Notes: generated by a model not told the origin, from the letters alone. 64,000 nt of DNA from Eremothecium cymbalariae DBVPG#7215 (GCF_000235365.1 NC_016453.1:1302001-1366000); one strand, 5' to 3'; shown: positions 8,682 to 18,995, counted from the stretch's first letter. Program-made: numbers and translations.

Positions 8682-10772
8682 TCAGAGTTTTTTTTCTGTT
8701 TTGCTTTTATCTACTGTCATACTTTCTTGGATATTCCAGAGCTCACTATAAAGTGAGCCAGGGGTTTTTAGTAATGTTTTATGGTCACCTTCTTCGTGTA
8801 CACGGCTATTGTTGAGTACGATGATCTTGTCTGCATCGGCTATGGTGCGTAATCTGTGAGCGATGTAAACGCTAGTCTTGGACTGGCCTTCGAAATTTTC
8901 GTTGATAGTCTTTAGTAACGATTGTTCAGTATGGGTGTCCAAGGCACTTGTAGCTTCATCGAAGAACATCAATGGACAGTCTTTAAGTAGAACACGAGAT
9001 ATTGCAAGTCTTTGTTTCTCGCCGCCACTTATCATTAAGCCTCTTTCACCGACTATTGTGTTTATCCCCTTGGGTAGATTTTGGATCAGCTTTGTTAATT
9101 GGGCTCTTTCTATGGCATTTGTAATATCTTTGTCACTAGCGTCAATTCTTCCAAACTTCACATTCTCCCATATGGTATCATTAAATAACGGAGTGTCTTG
9201 TGGTACTACACCTATACTTTTCCTCAAGGAATCCAGGTCCACCTCACGGATATCCTTTCCGTCAATCAAAATTCTGCCTTGTTCCGGTTCATAGAATCTA
9301 AAAACCAATCTCAATATGGTAGATTTTCCAGAACCAGATGGACCAACGATCGCTGTCTTCTTCCCTGCTGGAATTGTGAATGTTGCATTTTTCAAGATTT
9401 TACGTTCTGGATCATATCCAAACGTCACATTCTCAAACCTTATATCAGATGGAAGCTTTTCAGGCAACATCTGCGGGTTAAGAACGTTCTTGATGGTGAT
9501 TTTGTTCTTTTGCAATCTGAATAAAGACTCCATGTCAATTAAAGACTGCTTTAATTCACGGTAAACGCTACCCAGGAAATTCAGCGGGAGAGATAGTTGA
9601 AATATCAGTTGGTTAATAAGAACCAAGTCTCCAACGGTCAGCGAGCCTTCCATAACACCGCTACAAGCCATATACATCACAGCTGTCAAGGCGGACGTAA
9701 ATATCAAATTCTGTCCTGAGTTGAGAAATGCCAATGATTGTTGAACCTTGATTTGAGAATCCCTATAAGTTAGCAAGGATTTATGGTATTTGTTGGCCAA
9801 GTATTCTTCGTTATTAAAATACTTGACTGCCTCAAAATTGATTAAAGAGTCTAGGGCTACGCTAGCCGCCTTATTGTCTGCACTATTGGCATCCCGTCTA
9901 AACTGTGTTCTCCAAGCAGTGGTCCTAATTGTAAATATCGAATAGAGTAGCATAGTTGCAAACGTGACAGCTGCAAAAGAAGAACCAAACTGATAAGTCA
10001 GTATACCACAAACAAACGTTATCTCAAATGTTATTGGAATAATGTGGAAAACCATTGCGCTCAACACATATGAGATACCTTTACAACCCCTGTCCATTGC
10101 CCTAGTTAGCCCACCAGTCTGTCTACGCAAGTGCCAGCCTAGATCTAACTTCATCAAATGCTGAAATGTCTGCAACGAAACTTTGGTAATTGCATTCTGA
10201 GCTACGTTGGAAAATATGGCGTTACGTAATTCCACAAACAATACAGAACCAAACCTGGCTGCACCATATGATAAAACGGTCAACGTTATTGCAATGGGTA
10301 ACGAAGTAGTCACATCCCCCCACTCAATGTTCATTGAATCAACTGTATTCTTAAAGAAAAATGGAACCTGCACATTCAACAGTTTCGAAAGTATCAGCAG
10401 AAAAAGAGCTATCAAAACTCTAGCCTTCGCCTTGTTATCCTTTTGAGGCCATATGTACTTAAACAAATCCTTTAGAATCTTCAACTCAGAAATGTTCGTC
10501 GTTTTAGACCTCGGCTCCACGGATGTTGAAGTCGGTGGCTTAATCTGCGACAGTATTGAAACCTTTTCAACTTTAACATCCTCCAGACGTTGTGAAATAT
10601 CCCACTGGTAGCCCGTCACCTTAAACTGAAGTATACCTTGTGTCCCAAACGTCCTTTTCGAACATATGGATCTTACAACATCACTCCTCTGACGCAACAT
10701 TACCCTGCAGGCCTGCAACATCGGCGGCAGCAAACCAGATCTTACAAGGGTTCTACCACATTTAGATAGCAT
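8682..10772 (-). CDS. ATM1: ATM1, mitochondrial inner-membrane ABC transporter
   Basis: Atm1 exports a sulfur-containing (glutathione-linked) compound from mitochondria for cytosolic iron-sulfur protein assembly. The 696-residue half-transporter (S. cerevisiae 690) starts with an Arg/Ser-rich targeting sequence. A six-helix membrane domain follows (about 115-405), then the ATPase domain. Walker [10 protein letters not shown] is at 477-485, the signature ISGGEKQR at 581-588, Walker B with catalytic Glu in [10 protein letters not shown] at 603-612, and the switch His at about 639. All key residues are intact. It has the same strand as ADE4 and the same adjacency as YMR300C-YMR301C. Confidence 0.97.
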   Translation of the reverse strand: MLSKCGRTLVRSGLLPPMLQACRVMLRQRSDVVRSICSKRTFGTQGILQFKVTGYQWDISQRLEDVKVEKVSILSQIKPPTSTSVEPRSKTTNISELKILKDLFKYIWPQKDNKAKARVLIALFLLILSKLLNVQVPFFFKNTVDSMNIEWGDVTTSLPIAITLTVLSYGAARFGSVLFVELRNAIFSNVAQNAITKVSLQTFQHLMKLDLGWHLRRQTGGLTRAMDRGCKGISYVLSAMVFHIIPITFEITFVCGILTYQFGSSFAAVTFATMLLYSIFTIRTTAWRTQFRRDANSADNKAASVALDSLINFEAVKYFNNEEYLANKYHKSLLTYRDSQIKVQQSLAFLNSGQNLIFTSALTAVMYMACSGVMEGSLTVGDLVLINQLIFQLSLPLNFLGSVYRELKQSLIDMESLFRLQKNKITIKNVLNPQMLPEKLPSDIRFENVTFGYDPERKILKNATFTIPAGKKTAIVGPSGSGKSTILRLVFRFYEPEQGRILIDGKDIREVDLDSLRKSIGVVPQDTPLFNDTIWENVKFGRIDASDKDITNAIERAQLTKLIQNLPKGINTIVGERGLMISGGEKQRLAISRVLLKDCPLMFFDEATSALDTHTEQSLLKTINENFEGQSKTSVYIAHRLRTIADADKIIVLNNSRVHEEGDHKTLLKTPGSLYSELWNIQESMTVDKSKTEKKL

Positions 10773-11014
10773 GCTAAAGTTGTTTTAAACGACTGGAACA
10801 CAAATAAATACCCAAACACTATCTATATCAGTAAAACTAAACAACCAAGTAAGTGTAAAGCTGTGGCTATTTTTTAGCTTATCTCTTCGAGAAAAAAAAA
10901 ATCTGATCACATGTTCTCTTCTATTTGAAATGTTTGCGGATCGCTCAAAGCTCAACACCACTAACACACGGAAAGTAATGTACAAATACTATGTATTTCT
11001 CAGGCAGACATAAC
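10773..11014. other. ATM1-PRE5 gap; inversion junction relative to S. cerevisiae
   Basis: This 242-bp gap joins ATM1 (YMR301C) to PRE5 (YMR314W). Genes to its left follow the standard order and strand of the YGR274-276 and YMR299-301 segments. Every gene to its right follows YMR314 to YMR304 and YGR285 to YGR277 in reverse order with all strands flipped. I see no repeat, tRNA or mobile element at the junction. Confidence 0.75.
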
Positions 11015-11716
11015 TTACAGATATGGAATTACATCTTCACCATCGTATAAAGTGAAAGGCATATCCTCACCTACAACGGCAATGGATAAATTCTTGGTAC
11101 TTAATGTGTCGTCCTTCAAGGAATGTTTCAAGGCCTCCACCCCATGCTTGATCAATTCGTCTGCGGTCTCAATTTTCAGGTACTCCTCCATGACCCGCTC
11201 TAAATAGGTCTTGGCACCCTGCGAACGTGCTCCAATGGCGGCACCATAGAGCTCTAATGTGTTTCCTGAAGGCTGAAACTCCAGTAAATGCGCTCCGCTG
11301 TTGTCATATCCTGCAAGTAAAAGCCCCACCCCATAAGGCCGTCCTCCGTAGGACTGTGTGTTCTTCTGCGCTTTATCACTCAATAGATGACCCGCTTTCA
11401 CTAACGACAGGTTCCGATTGTATACCAACTGTGAATAGTTGCATTGCTGTCTCAAATAGTTCGACAGAACACGCGCATCAGGCGCAAGACCAGCCAATGA
11501 CAACCCCATATGTTCGTCACATTTAATTATTTTCTTCTGATAAGACGACAACTCGTCCGCATTCCGCTTCAATGCTACTAATACAACATACTTCTCTGAC
11601 CGCAGGCCAACTGTAGCGCTACCTTGCTTGATCGCCTCCAACGCGTATTCTACTTGGAAAAGCCTGCCCGTGGGCGAAAACGTCACTGTATCACCATCGT
11701 AGTTGTTCCTGAACAT
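11015..11716 (-). CDS. PRE5: PRE5, 20S proteasome subunit alpha 6
   Basis: An alpha-ring subunit of the 20S proteasome. The 233-residue protein (S. cerevisiae 234) opens with the alpha-type N-terminal signature: YDGDTVTFSPTGR, then LFQVEYALEAI. It contains the conserved GLSLAGLAPDARVLSNYLR block and AIGARSQGAKTYLE. Alpha subunits lack the catalytic N-terminal Thr, as here. A perfect PACE element lies 74-82 bp upstream of the ATG. It is divergent from TGL3, as in S. cerevisiae (YMR313C-YMR314W). Confidence 0.98.
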   Translation of the reverse strand: MFRNNYDGDTVTFSPTGRLFQVEYALEAIKQGSATVGLRSEKYVVLVALKRNADELSSYQKKIIKCDEHMGLSLAGLAPDARVLSNYLRQQCNYSQLVYNRNLSLVKAGHLLSDKAQKNTQSYGGRPYGVGLLLAGYDNSGAHLLEFQPSGNTLELYGAAIGARSQGAKTYLERVMEEYLKIETADELIKHGVEALKHSLKDDTLSTKNLSIAVVGEDMPFTLYDGEDVIPYL

Positions 11717-11789
11717 AATTACCTCCTGAACTACTGCTTTCCGTGTGTTTATACCCTATGTTCGAGTGGTAACAATCTAAGATCGCCCT

Positions 11790-11798
11790 TTTGCCACC
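11790..11798 (-). promoter_or_regulatory. PACE element (Rpn4 site GGTGGCAAA) for PRE5
   Basis: The exact nonamer GGTGGCAAA on the PRE5 strand, about 75 bp before its ATG. Rpn4 binds this element in front of proteasome genes in S. cerevisiae. The match to a nine-base consensus at the right distance makes it a strong call. Confidence 0.85.
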
Positions 11799-11988
11799 CG
11801 ATTCTGAATTACGCTAGTTGTCATATCATTATTAACGAATAAAGAGATTTAACGGAATTTTAAAACTCAGCTCATTTTTGCTGCAATAAAATATTCACAA
11901 ATCAATAGTTGAAACAGGAGACAAAGACACAAAAGGGCGTTAGGTAGAACCTGAGAAGGTGGTCGGGCTTGGAAGGTTCTCTTTTGAT

Positions 11989-13737
11989 ATGTGGGTTAAA
12001 CGTTATCTTCTGTTTGTTTTATATGCGTTGTTGAACCATGTTCCGAAGACAGTATGGGCGATATTGCAAGTGGTGATGGATATATTTTCGTTTTGGTTTC
12101 AAAAGTTCTTTGCATCTTTAAGGCCGACATCCAGGACGATGTATCACGATGCTATTGCTGAATTGGAGCAATGTATGACGTATGAAGAATGGTATGAGAG
12201 TTCTAGGATTGTGGATGAGATAACAGGGGCGGATCTCTGGCGGCGGAATTTTGTGTCAAAACGGTACGATTTTAATTCGGTGTTGGAGCAATACGAGGTA
12301 ATAACGGAGGCGTTAGATGATCGGGATGCAGATTTTTTGATACAGAGGTTTTCAACTGTTGGGCCGGCCATGTTACGTAACTTTGCTGGAATTTTGGATA
12401 AGCGACTTTTTACAAAGTCACTTTGCGGAACAAAGTTACTTATTGAACTGTATGTTGACAAAGTGTTGGAGTGTCTCCAGTATCTAAGTGAATCTCCCCG
12501 GCAAGTTCCCTCCTCCTTTTTTCAGCGATGCAAGTTGTCTTTGGGGACTACGGCTTTGGTACTTCAGGGCGGGTCACTTTTTGGGTTATATCATCTTGGG
12601 GTGATAAAAGGACTTTTAATGCAAAAATTGCTACCAAATATCATCAGCGGCAGTTCTATGGGTGCTTGTATTGCAAGTTTTTGTGCGACGCTTACCAATG
12701 AAGAGTTAGAAGATATATTCATAGAGAACAAACTCCTTGCGATGATTAAAGAGGATATCGCACTTTTGAAACAATGCGGTTATGGTAATATCGATCAAAA
12801 TTTGAGCTTAGGAACGCTTATTCAAAATGTAGTGCATAAAAGCATTTCCAAGGATGTCTATTTGTTTATCCAGTATGTGAAGAAAAACGTTGTCAAGGAT
12901 CAAACATTTGAAGAGGCGTTTCAACATACCGGTAAAATTTTGAATATTGTTGTACACCCCACTGACCGCAATGTTTGTCCTACTCTACTCAATTACGTTA
13001 CTACGCCAAATGTGTTAATTTCTACGGCTATTGACTGTAGTCTTGGCTCAGATGTTGTATCCAGTGACACCAAACTATTGTGCAAGAATTTGCAAAATGA
13101 AGTTGTAGACTATCAACTATCTGACAAACCGATTAGTTTTTTGGCGCCTCAGAATGTTACAGAGACAGGGTTCTTGACATCACCGTATACGCGGTTGACA
13201 GAACTCTACAATGTCAACAATTTTATAGTCTCATTGGCAAGGCCGTATCTCGCTTCCTTGGTCATGAGCGACCTTAAGCATGAAATAAAAACATCGAAGT
13301 ACTACTACTATAAGTCCTATCCTAGGTATGATCTGGGAACGCTTTCACCAAAACATCTTTTTAACTTAGAAGATGTAGAACCATTGGCATTTAAGGTGAA
13401 ATACCACATCGAAAGGAAACTAAAACATATCCTTACATTAGAACTTCGTCATCGTGTGGACGTCTTGGGTAACCTTGGGTTGCTGTCACATTGGATCAAG
13501 AAATTTGCTATTGATGAAAAGATCCCCAGAACAGCAACCGAGGTTACGATCGTCCCTAAACTGAAATCCTTAAGTGTCAGCAGGGTTATCGAAGGACAGT
13601 TAGATAACATTCCTTACTGGATCCTTTGTGGGGAACAAAGCTGCTGGCCAGTACTACCACTAATAAAAACACGCTGTGCAGTCGAATATACCTTGGATGA
13701 TATCATTAAACAGAGAAAAGGCACTCTAATATCCTGA
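11989..13737 (+). CDS. TGL3: TGL3, lipid-droplet triacylglycerol lipase
   Basis: Tgl3 is the main patatin-domain triacylglycerol lipase of yeast lipid droplets. The first ATG of the frame at 11989 gives 582 residues; upstream the frame offers only a GTG. The N-terminus is hydrophobic (about 1-45). The patatin domain begins near residue 185, with the oxyanion loop GGSLFG at 194-199 and the nucleophile elbow GSSMG with Ser223. Long stretches such as YDFNSVLEQY, NLLNYVTTPNVL-type sequence and TSKYYYYK agree with S. cerevisiae Tgl3. An internal segment present near residue 490 of that protein is shorter here (S. cerevisiae about 642 residues). Confidence 0.95.
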   Translation: MWVKRYLLFVLYALLNHVPKTVWAILQVVMDIFSFWFQKFFASLRPTSRTMYHDAIAELEQCMTYEEWYESSRIVDEITGADLWRRNFVSKRYDFNSVLEQYEVITEALDDRDADFLIQRFSTVGPAMLRNFAGILDKRLFTKSLCGTKLLIELYVDKVLECLQYLSESPRQVPSSFFQRCKLSLGTTALVLQGGSLFGLYHLGVIKGLLMQKLLPNIISGSSMGACIASFCATLTNEELEDIFIENKLLAMIKEDIALLKQCGYGNIDQNLSLGTLIQNVVHKSISKDVYLFIQYVKKNVVKDQTFEEAFQHTGKILNIVVHPTDRNVCPTLLNYVTTPNVLISTAIDCSLGSDVVSSDTKLLCKNLQNEVVDYQLSDKPISFLAPQNVTETGFLTSPYTRLTELYNVNNFIVSLARPYLASLVMSDLKHEIKTSKYYYYKSYPRYDLGTLSPKHLFNLEDVEPLAFKVKYHIERKLKHILTLELRHRVDVLGNLGLLSHWIKKFAIDEKIPRTATEVTIVPKLKSLSVSRVIEGQLDNIPYWILCGEQSCWPVLPLIKTRCAVEYTLDDIIKQRKGTLIS

Positions 13738-13870
13738 TTTTTGTTTTTTTTTTGATTTAACAACAGTTGGGAAATATAAAACATTCCATATTTTCACAGG
13801 TGATTATATTGATATACATGTATAATTTATATATACGTAAAAGAAAAATTATTTCAATCGTTTAGTCATT

Positions 13871-14683
13871 TTATCGGTAGAATAATTTTGTTGTCTCCTT
13901 CTGGACATGGAACAGGTACTCATTCTCTATCACATGAACTTCATCTATTTGCGAATTACCTCCACGAGTTATACGGAAGATGCCTGTAACATCTCTGGCT
14001 CTACCGGTATCCAATGGTTTTAAGTTGAACACTGCTATGCTCTTATGGAATGCTGCAATAGGAAACCTCGTAAACTCAATTGCATCATTGTTGTAATATT
14101 CATCATTATCGTTATCAAACCCCTCGACAGATGTCACAAGTATTAAAAGAGAACATTTTTTCATCAATGGGCTGATGAACTTGGCGTGTAATTCATCACT
14201 TGAGATACGAAATAAGGACATGAGCAATTCAGCCTGCTCTAATATTATCACAGATCCCATCTTCTGTGGAACCTTCGCTAGCAGTGAATCTAGAACACTC
14301 TGTAATGGCTTACCTAGGTTCTCTAAGACAAAATCAGTGCAAAAGTCTAACACTTTGTAGGAATTCAGAGGTAATTTCGACCGATTGAAGGAATAGCTGA
14401 AGAAATTGCTGTCATGGATAAACGATGCAATTATCAATGGAGATGAACAAAGCTGATCGCTTGCTGAAAGTGAATCTTGCAAAAGATGGGAATTCAAAGC
14501 ATTATTTAAAGATAGCGGTATACCATGTATGATACTTTCAACTAGGACATTTATTAGCCAGGAGGGGGAGGTACCTATTCTATGTGTCAACAGTATCATA
14601 TGATGTGCGTCATTTTTGAAGAGTTGTGGAGATATCACTCTGTCATCACTGAACACTATTAAATCCTGTTTCTGGCTGGACAT
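13871..14683 (-). CDS. ELP6: ELP6, Elongator subunit
   Basis: Elp6 forms with Elp4 and Elp5 the hexameric RecA-like ring of Elongator, which is needed for wobble-uridine tRNA modification. The protein has 270 residues (S. cerevisiae 273). There is no Walker A motif, as expected for this ATPase-like subunit. The C-terminal part ends in a beta-rich segment that includes IFRITRGG. Identification uses length and synteny with TGL3 and GLC8 (YMR311C-313C) plus the overall pattern, since the family diverges quickly. It converges with TGL3. Confidence 0.85.
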   Translation of the reverse strand: MSSQKQDLIVFSDDRVISPQLFKNDAHHMILLTHRIGTSPSWLINVLVESIIHGIPLSLNNALNSHLLQDSLSASDQLCSSPLIIASFIHDSNFFSYSFNRSKLPLNSYKVLDFCTDFVLENLGKPLQSVLDSLLAKVPQKMGSVIILEQAELLMSLFRISSDELHAKFISPLMKKCSLLILVTSVEGFDNDNDEYYNNDAIEFTRFPIAAFHKSIAVFNLKPLDTGRARDVTGIFRITRGGNSQIDEVHVIENEYLFHVQKETTKLFYR

Positions 14684-14893
14684 GTCGTTAAAGCGATCTC
14701 TTTATGCGTAGTGTCAGTTTAAAGATACCTGCTTGGCTTTTAAGATGCTGTCATTTTCGAATAAACGTACATAGCTCATCGCACAATCAAAGACATGCAA
14801 ATCGCATTGTAAATCAAAACTGGAAAAATTTTCAAGTATTAAAGATAAACACCACATGCTCGAAAGTAGCACATAAAATAACAATATTGTAAG
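14684..14893. promoter_or_regulatory. Divergent ELP6-ZUO1 promoter with an RRPE match
   Basis: 210 bp between divergent start codons. Positions 14823-14833 read GAAAAATTTTC. On the minus strand this extends to TGAAAATTTTT, matching the ribosomal RNA processing element (RRPE, bound by Stb3 in S. cerevisiae), 61 bp before the ZUO1 ATG. Confidence 0.55.
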
Positions 14894-16184
14894 ATGGTTT
14901 CTCTACCAGTTTTGACTACTGATATCTCTGTTTCGGTTAACAATAGTGTTACGAAGTCTGCACCAGTACGCCGGCCGATTGAACCTGTTGGAAAGCACTT
15001 TTTGCATCATGCTCAGAGAATCTTAAGAAACCATACCTGGTCCGAATTCGAAAAAATTCAAGCTGAGCAAAATGTGCAGCAAGTTGAGGAGTCTAATGTT
15101 GATCCAGATGTATATTTATTTGATGCTGAATTGGCTGATGAGTCCCTGTTAACCCATGAGGCCAGGGACTGGAAGTCTGCGGACCTTTATGCTGCTATGG
15201 GGTTGTCTAAATTACGGTATGCTGCGACCCCTGACCAGATCATCAAGGCACATAGAAAGCAGGTTCTGAAGCACCATCCTGATAAGAAATCTGCTTCTGG
15301 TGCCTCTTTAGAGGAGGACGACTTTTTTAAGATTATTCAAAAGGCATTTGAGACTTTGACGGATCCTGTCAAGAAAGCGCAATATGATTCCTGTGATTTC
15401 AATGCCGACGTCTTACCACCAAAGAAGGGTTCTAAATACGATTTCTTTGAGGTTTGGGCTCCTGTGTTTGAATCAGAAGGTAGGTTTTCAAAAAACAGCC
15501 AGTTCCAAAACTGGGTACTCAAGAATCAAGCAAAGAAGAAGTTGAAAAGTTTTACTCCTTCTGGCATAGGTTTGACTCATGGAGATCTTTTGAATTCTTG
15601 GATGAAGAGGTGCCAGACGATTCCTCTAACAGAGATCATAAACGTTATATAGAGAGAAAGAATATTGCTGCCAGAAATAAAAAGAAGACTGCAGATAATG
15701 CTCGCTTGGCCAAATTGGTCGAAAGAGCTATGTCTGAGGATCCCCGTATCAAGCATTTCAAGGAAGAAGAGAAAAGGAAAAGGAAAGAAAAAAGTGGGAG
15801 AGAGAAGCAGGTGCCAGAGCTGAGGCTGAAGAAAAGGCTAAGGCTGAGGCTGAGGCCAAGGCTAAAGCTGAAGCTGACGCCATTGCTGCTGCATCTGCGA
15901 AGGCGGACAAAAAGAAAGCTAAAGAACTCGCCAAAGCTGCAAAGAAAAAGAACAAAAGGGCCATCCGCTCGGCTCCAAAGGAGGCTGATTACTTTGGCGA
16001 TGCCGATAAAGCTACTCTCATTGATGAACAAACTGGTCTCATTGTCGACTCTTTGGATGATGAGCAATTGGTTACTGTCGCCGCTAAAATAAAGTTGGAT
16101 CCAAAAGCTTCTCTCTCAGAACTTGCCAAGCTTTTATCAGACTCAGGTAAGCTACCAGCGTCTGTTTTGTCGTACTATTTGTAG
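14894..16184 (+). CDS. ZUO1: ZUO1, ribosome-associated J-protein (two frameshifts in this sequence)
   Basis: Zuotin pairs with Ssz1 in the ribosome-associated complex and stimulates Ssb on nascent chains. The J domain spans about residues 95-165 with HPD at 128-130. The reading frame breaks twice. The first break is at the A6 run 15490-15495, where a seventh A would restore the frame. The second is in the A-rich tract 15772-15793, again consistent with one missing A. Protein similarity (FWHRF, EEVPDDSSNRDHKRYIERK, then the Ala/Lys/Glu-rich helix and the C-terminal bundle to YYL) continues across both breaks. The joined product would have about 430 residues, against 433 in S. cerevisiae. I read this as one intact gene with base-calling errors; true mutation cannot be excluded from sequence alone. 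It is adjacent to ERV29, as in YGR284C-YGR285C. Confidence 0.9.
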
Positions 16185-16729
16185 CAAGCTATATAGAATA
16201 TCGATTAGTTATCGCTCAACTAAATACTATCATTGTATTTCTTAGATCGACGCTTGCTGCTATCAGAACTAATTGCTTCCCGCAAAAGTGCTAGACACCA
16301 TGCGGATTTGAACACTTCATTCTGCAACTACATGTAAACACATAGAAATGAGTAAAGTGCCCAATTCCATCATACGCGACCCACTAGCATGAACTCCTCC
16401 TCAAACCATATCACTTGATTAAATGGATCACTTTATCATGCACCCACACATCACTGTTTTGATGTTCGACTTTTTTTCTCGGGCACGTTCGATCTTCAAA
16501 GTACTGAAATATTTAACTACAGCCTTCGTCTGAACAAGTGTTAGCTAGTACTTGTTGTTGAGCAGTGTATTTAATATCGATTTTAAGATTAAGGTTCCAT
16601 TACCATAGGCTATTTTTTGGAGTAGTTTGTGAAGCTATTATACTTGTAATAAGAAATAGGAGTTAGTTTGTACAGCGTTGTGGCACAGAGGAATTACAAA
16701 TAACAATATCGGCAGCTCCCTTTTTTAAT
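16185..16729. other. Intergenic: ZUO1 3' flank and ERV29 promoter
   Basis: 545 bp. The ERV29-proximal half is AT-rich without a recognised factor site. No open frame of note and no RNA gene seen. Confidence 0.4.
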
Positions 16730-17653
16730 ATGTCATACCGAGGCAACAATTTTAATGCTAATTTAAACAACCAAGTGCCCTTTGCAACGAATCCGTATAC
16801 TAGTGCTGCATCAACGGTTCATGGGAGGAAGTCTGGTGAATCAGAGTTTTTTCACAGCTTCGAAAAGTTTGCCAAGAAAATTGAAGACCTTACGGATCAC
16901 CCCATAGTACAAAAGTTTGTCCCGTATACCCCTGCAATTGCCCGATTTTGTATTGTAGCAACATTTTATGAGGATTCTATCAGGATTCTATCTCAATGGC
17001 CTGAACAGGTAGTGTTTTTGTCTCATTACAGAGGCTTCCCCCATTTTTTTGTAGTGGTGTTCCTGATGTTGGTGGCCGTTCTTATGATGGTCGGTGCCAC
17101 AATGGTTTTGTTGAAAAAGCAGCAGATCTACGCTACAGTCATTCTATGTACCTGTATTCTTTCACAGGGGTTTGTTTATGGATTGTTCAGAGGTTCCACC
17201 TTTATGCTAAAAAGTTTCAGTGTCATTGGTGGATTGCTGATTTCGTTTGGAGACTCCATTGTAAAAAATAGAGTAACTTTCGGTATGTTACCTGAGTTGA
17301 CAAGCAAAGATGGCAGAAATAAAGGATATTTATTACTCACAGGCAGGGTTTTACTTGTTCTGATGTTCATCACTTTTACCTTCAGCAAGAGCTGGTTTAC
17401 AGTAATTTTGACAATTGCTGGATCTGTTTGCATTGCGATCGGTTACAAAACTAAATTTGCCTCAATTGTCCTATGTCTAATATTGGCCTTCTATAACGTT
17501 ACGTTGAATAACTATTGGTTATACAGTACTGCTAAACGTGATCTGTTAAAGTACGAGTTCTACCAGAATCTCAACATCATTGGAGGCCTTCTATTGGTCG
17601 TCAACACCGGTGCAGGAAACATCTCCATCGACGAGAAGAAGAAAATCTACTGA
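16730..17653 (+). CDS. ERV29: ERV29, COPII cargo receptor (SURF4 family)
   Basis: Erv29 packages soluble secretory cargo such as glycosylated pro-alpha factor and CPY into COPII vesicles. The 307-residue protein (S. cerevisiae 310) has a polar cytosolic N-terminus of about 75 residues. Several membrane segments follow (for example about 103-127, 135-155, 205-240 and 243-260). The C-terminus KKKIY has Lys at -3 and -4, the dilysine COPI retrieval signal. All of this fits the SURF4 family. It lies between ZUO1 and the ancestral YGR283C position. Confidence 0.95.
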   Translation: MSYRGNNFNANLNNQVPFATNPYTSAASTVHGRKSGESEFFHSFEKFAKKIEDLTDHPIVQKFVPYTPAIARFCIVATFYEDSIRILSQWPEQVVFLSHYRGFPHFFVVVFLMLVAVLMMVGATMVLLKKQQIYATVILCTCILSQGFVYGLFRGSTFMLKSFSVIGGLLISFGDSIVKNRVTFGMLPELTSKDGRNKGYLLLTGRVLLVLMFITFTFSKSWFTVILTIAGSVCIAIGYKTKFASIVLCLILAFYNVTLNNYWLYSTAKRDLLKYEFYQNLNIIGGLLLVVNTGAGNISIDEKKKIY

Positions 17654-18125
17654 ATTTACCTTTCCAAACTAAATTGTTGTTGTATCCATCGCCTTTTTCC
17701 AAGATTCATTTATTATCTTGTCTGTCCAACTCCTTCCTTTCAGTTACACCGTCTCAGTCCAACAACTATTGTTATAATTATGGATCATTGCAGATGAAAC
17801 ATAATATACCCTACACATATATAGGTATATATATACTAGACCCTCAATAGTTTTCATCATCTGGTAAATCCAAAAGAACGTATTGCTAATTCTTGATCCC
17901 AGAAGATGGGTATAACGAATAACCCACTGCAAGTTAATGAGTCTGGGTCGTTACACACGTGTCTCAATGGGCCGGGTAATGTTATGATTAGCTTCTCTCT
18001 CCGAAGGGGGTTTTACCAAGCTGTGTAATTCAAAACTCACTTGCTTTCAATTAAAGGTCCGTTCACAGAGTAAAATATTGTTGAATACAGGCTATCATAG
18101 CATTTGGAAACTTAGATCATTGAAT
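17654..18125. other. Intergenic: ERV29 3' flank and GLC8 promoter
   Basis: 472 bp with a TATATA-rich patch near 17815-17835 and a Reb1-type site (annotated separately). No other gene seen. Confidence 0.45.
17973..17979 (-). promoter_or_regulatory. Reb1-type site upstream of GLC8
   Basis: CGGGTAA on the plus strand (ATTACCCGGC on the minus strand) matches the Reb1 consensus TTACCCG with permitted flanks. It lies about 150 bp before the GLC8 ATG. Reb1 sites at that distance commonly keep promoters nucleosome-free. Confidence 0.6.
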
Positions 18126-18791
18126 ATGGGTGGTATCCTAAAAAATCCGCTTCCTCAGAATGAACAAGAATTACAAAGTCTGGACTCCGAATCTGTTAGT
18201 GAATTCAGACAGCAGGTTTTAAAGAATACAAGGTTAAATGCTCAGCTGACATCCAGACAGAAAAATAATGCGTCAATGACACTCTCTTCCCCCCCAAGAC
18301 ACACTGTGCCTAAGGATATTCTAAGCCTGAAGAGGGAACAAGAGGAGAATGAACGTCTTCAATGGAACCAGAAAAACTTGGATGAGAATGAGATAACGAA
18401 GCAACAGTACCAGGACATACATGTTGATGAGCCGAAGACGCCTTATCAGGGTGCTATTGATCCCGATGGGGAGTATTACAGGCAGGATGAGGATGAGGAC
18501 TTAGATAGTTTCACCCTTGGCGATCCTGAATACAGAGTTGCAGAAACACAGCAACGAGATGACGTACTCAACGACGGTGTTCGCACAGTAGGTGCGCAGG
18601 GGCAAGGGGATGAAGGAGATCAGGGCGAAAGGTCTGATGGTGAAAACGATGATGCTAATGCTGATGTTGCTGACGATGATGATGATGATACTGATGCTAG
18701 GCACAAGAGATTTGAGGAGATGAGGAAAAAGCACTACAACGTAAAAGAAATTTTTAAGAACCGCCATTCCTATGAAGACGAAGACGAATAA
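18126..18791 (+). CDS. GLC8: GLC8, protein phosphatase 1 regulator (inhibitor-2 family)
   Basis: Glc8 binds and activates the PP1 catalytic subunit Glc7. The ATG at 18126 gives 221 residues starting MGGILKNPL, the conserved ILKN PP1-binding motif of the inhibitor-2 family. Residues 80-110 hold the family block WNQKNLDENEI and DEPKTPYQGA. Thr105 in KTPY corresponds to the residue that Pho85 phosphorylates in S. cerevisiae Glc8. A long Asp/Glu tail follows, and the basic segment RHKRFEEMRKKHY lies near the end. The frame opens upstream at a TTG, but homology begins at this ATG. Confidence 0.95.
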   Translation: MGGILKNPLPQNEQELQSLDSESVSEFRQQVLKNTRLNAQLTSRQKNNASMTLSSPPRHTVPKDILSLKREQEENERLQWNQKNLDENEITKQQYQDIHVDEPKTPYQGAIDPDGEYYRQDEDEDLDSFTLGDPEYRVAETQQRDDVLNDGVRTVGAQGQGDEGDQGERSDGENDDANADVADDDDDDTDARHKRFEEMRKKHYNVKEIFKNRHSYEDEDE

Positions 18792-18946
18792 GTCTAGAAT
18801 AGAATTCACCAAACTTTGCGCTGTTATGCTACAGAAAGATAAAGGCATTAGCTATCTATCAATAATGCAAGTACGTAACTTGATAATAGATCATCACCAT
18901 GGTTATTATAAGCGTTCCCCTGTTGATATCGCACTTTACGAAGTGA

Positions 18947-18995
18947 TGAAAATTTTTTGTAAAACGTGAATTTGAGATGATTTCTTATGCGATGA
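18947..18995. promoter_or_regulatory. RRPE (18947-18958) and PAC-like GCGATGA (18989-18995)
   Basis: TGAAAATTTTTT followed 30 bp later by GCGATGAC, 66-114 bp before the ATG at 19061. The pair matches the RRPE and PAC motifs of ribosome-biogenesis promoters, though PAC is GCGATGAG in its usual form. Confidence 0.6.

Noticed and set aside
15490..15495. Programmed +1/-1 frameshifting in ZUO1
   Set aside because: No slippery heptamer with downstream structure is apparent, two shifts would be needed, and other genes in the window show the same homopolymer-type breaks.
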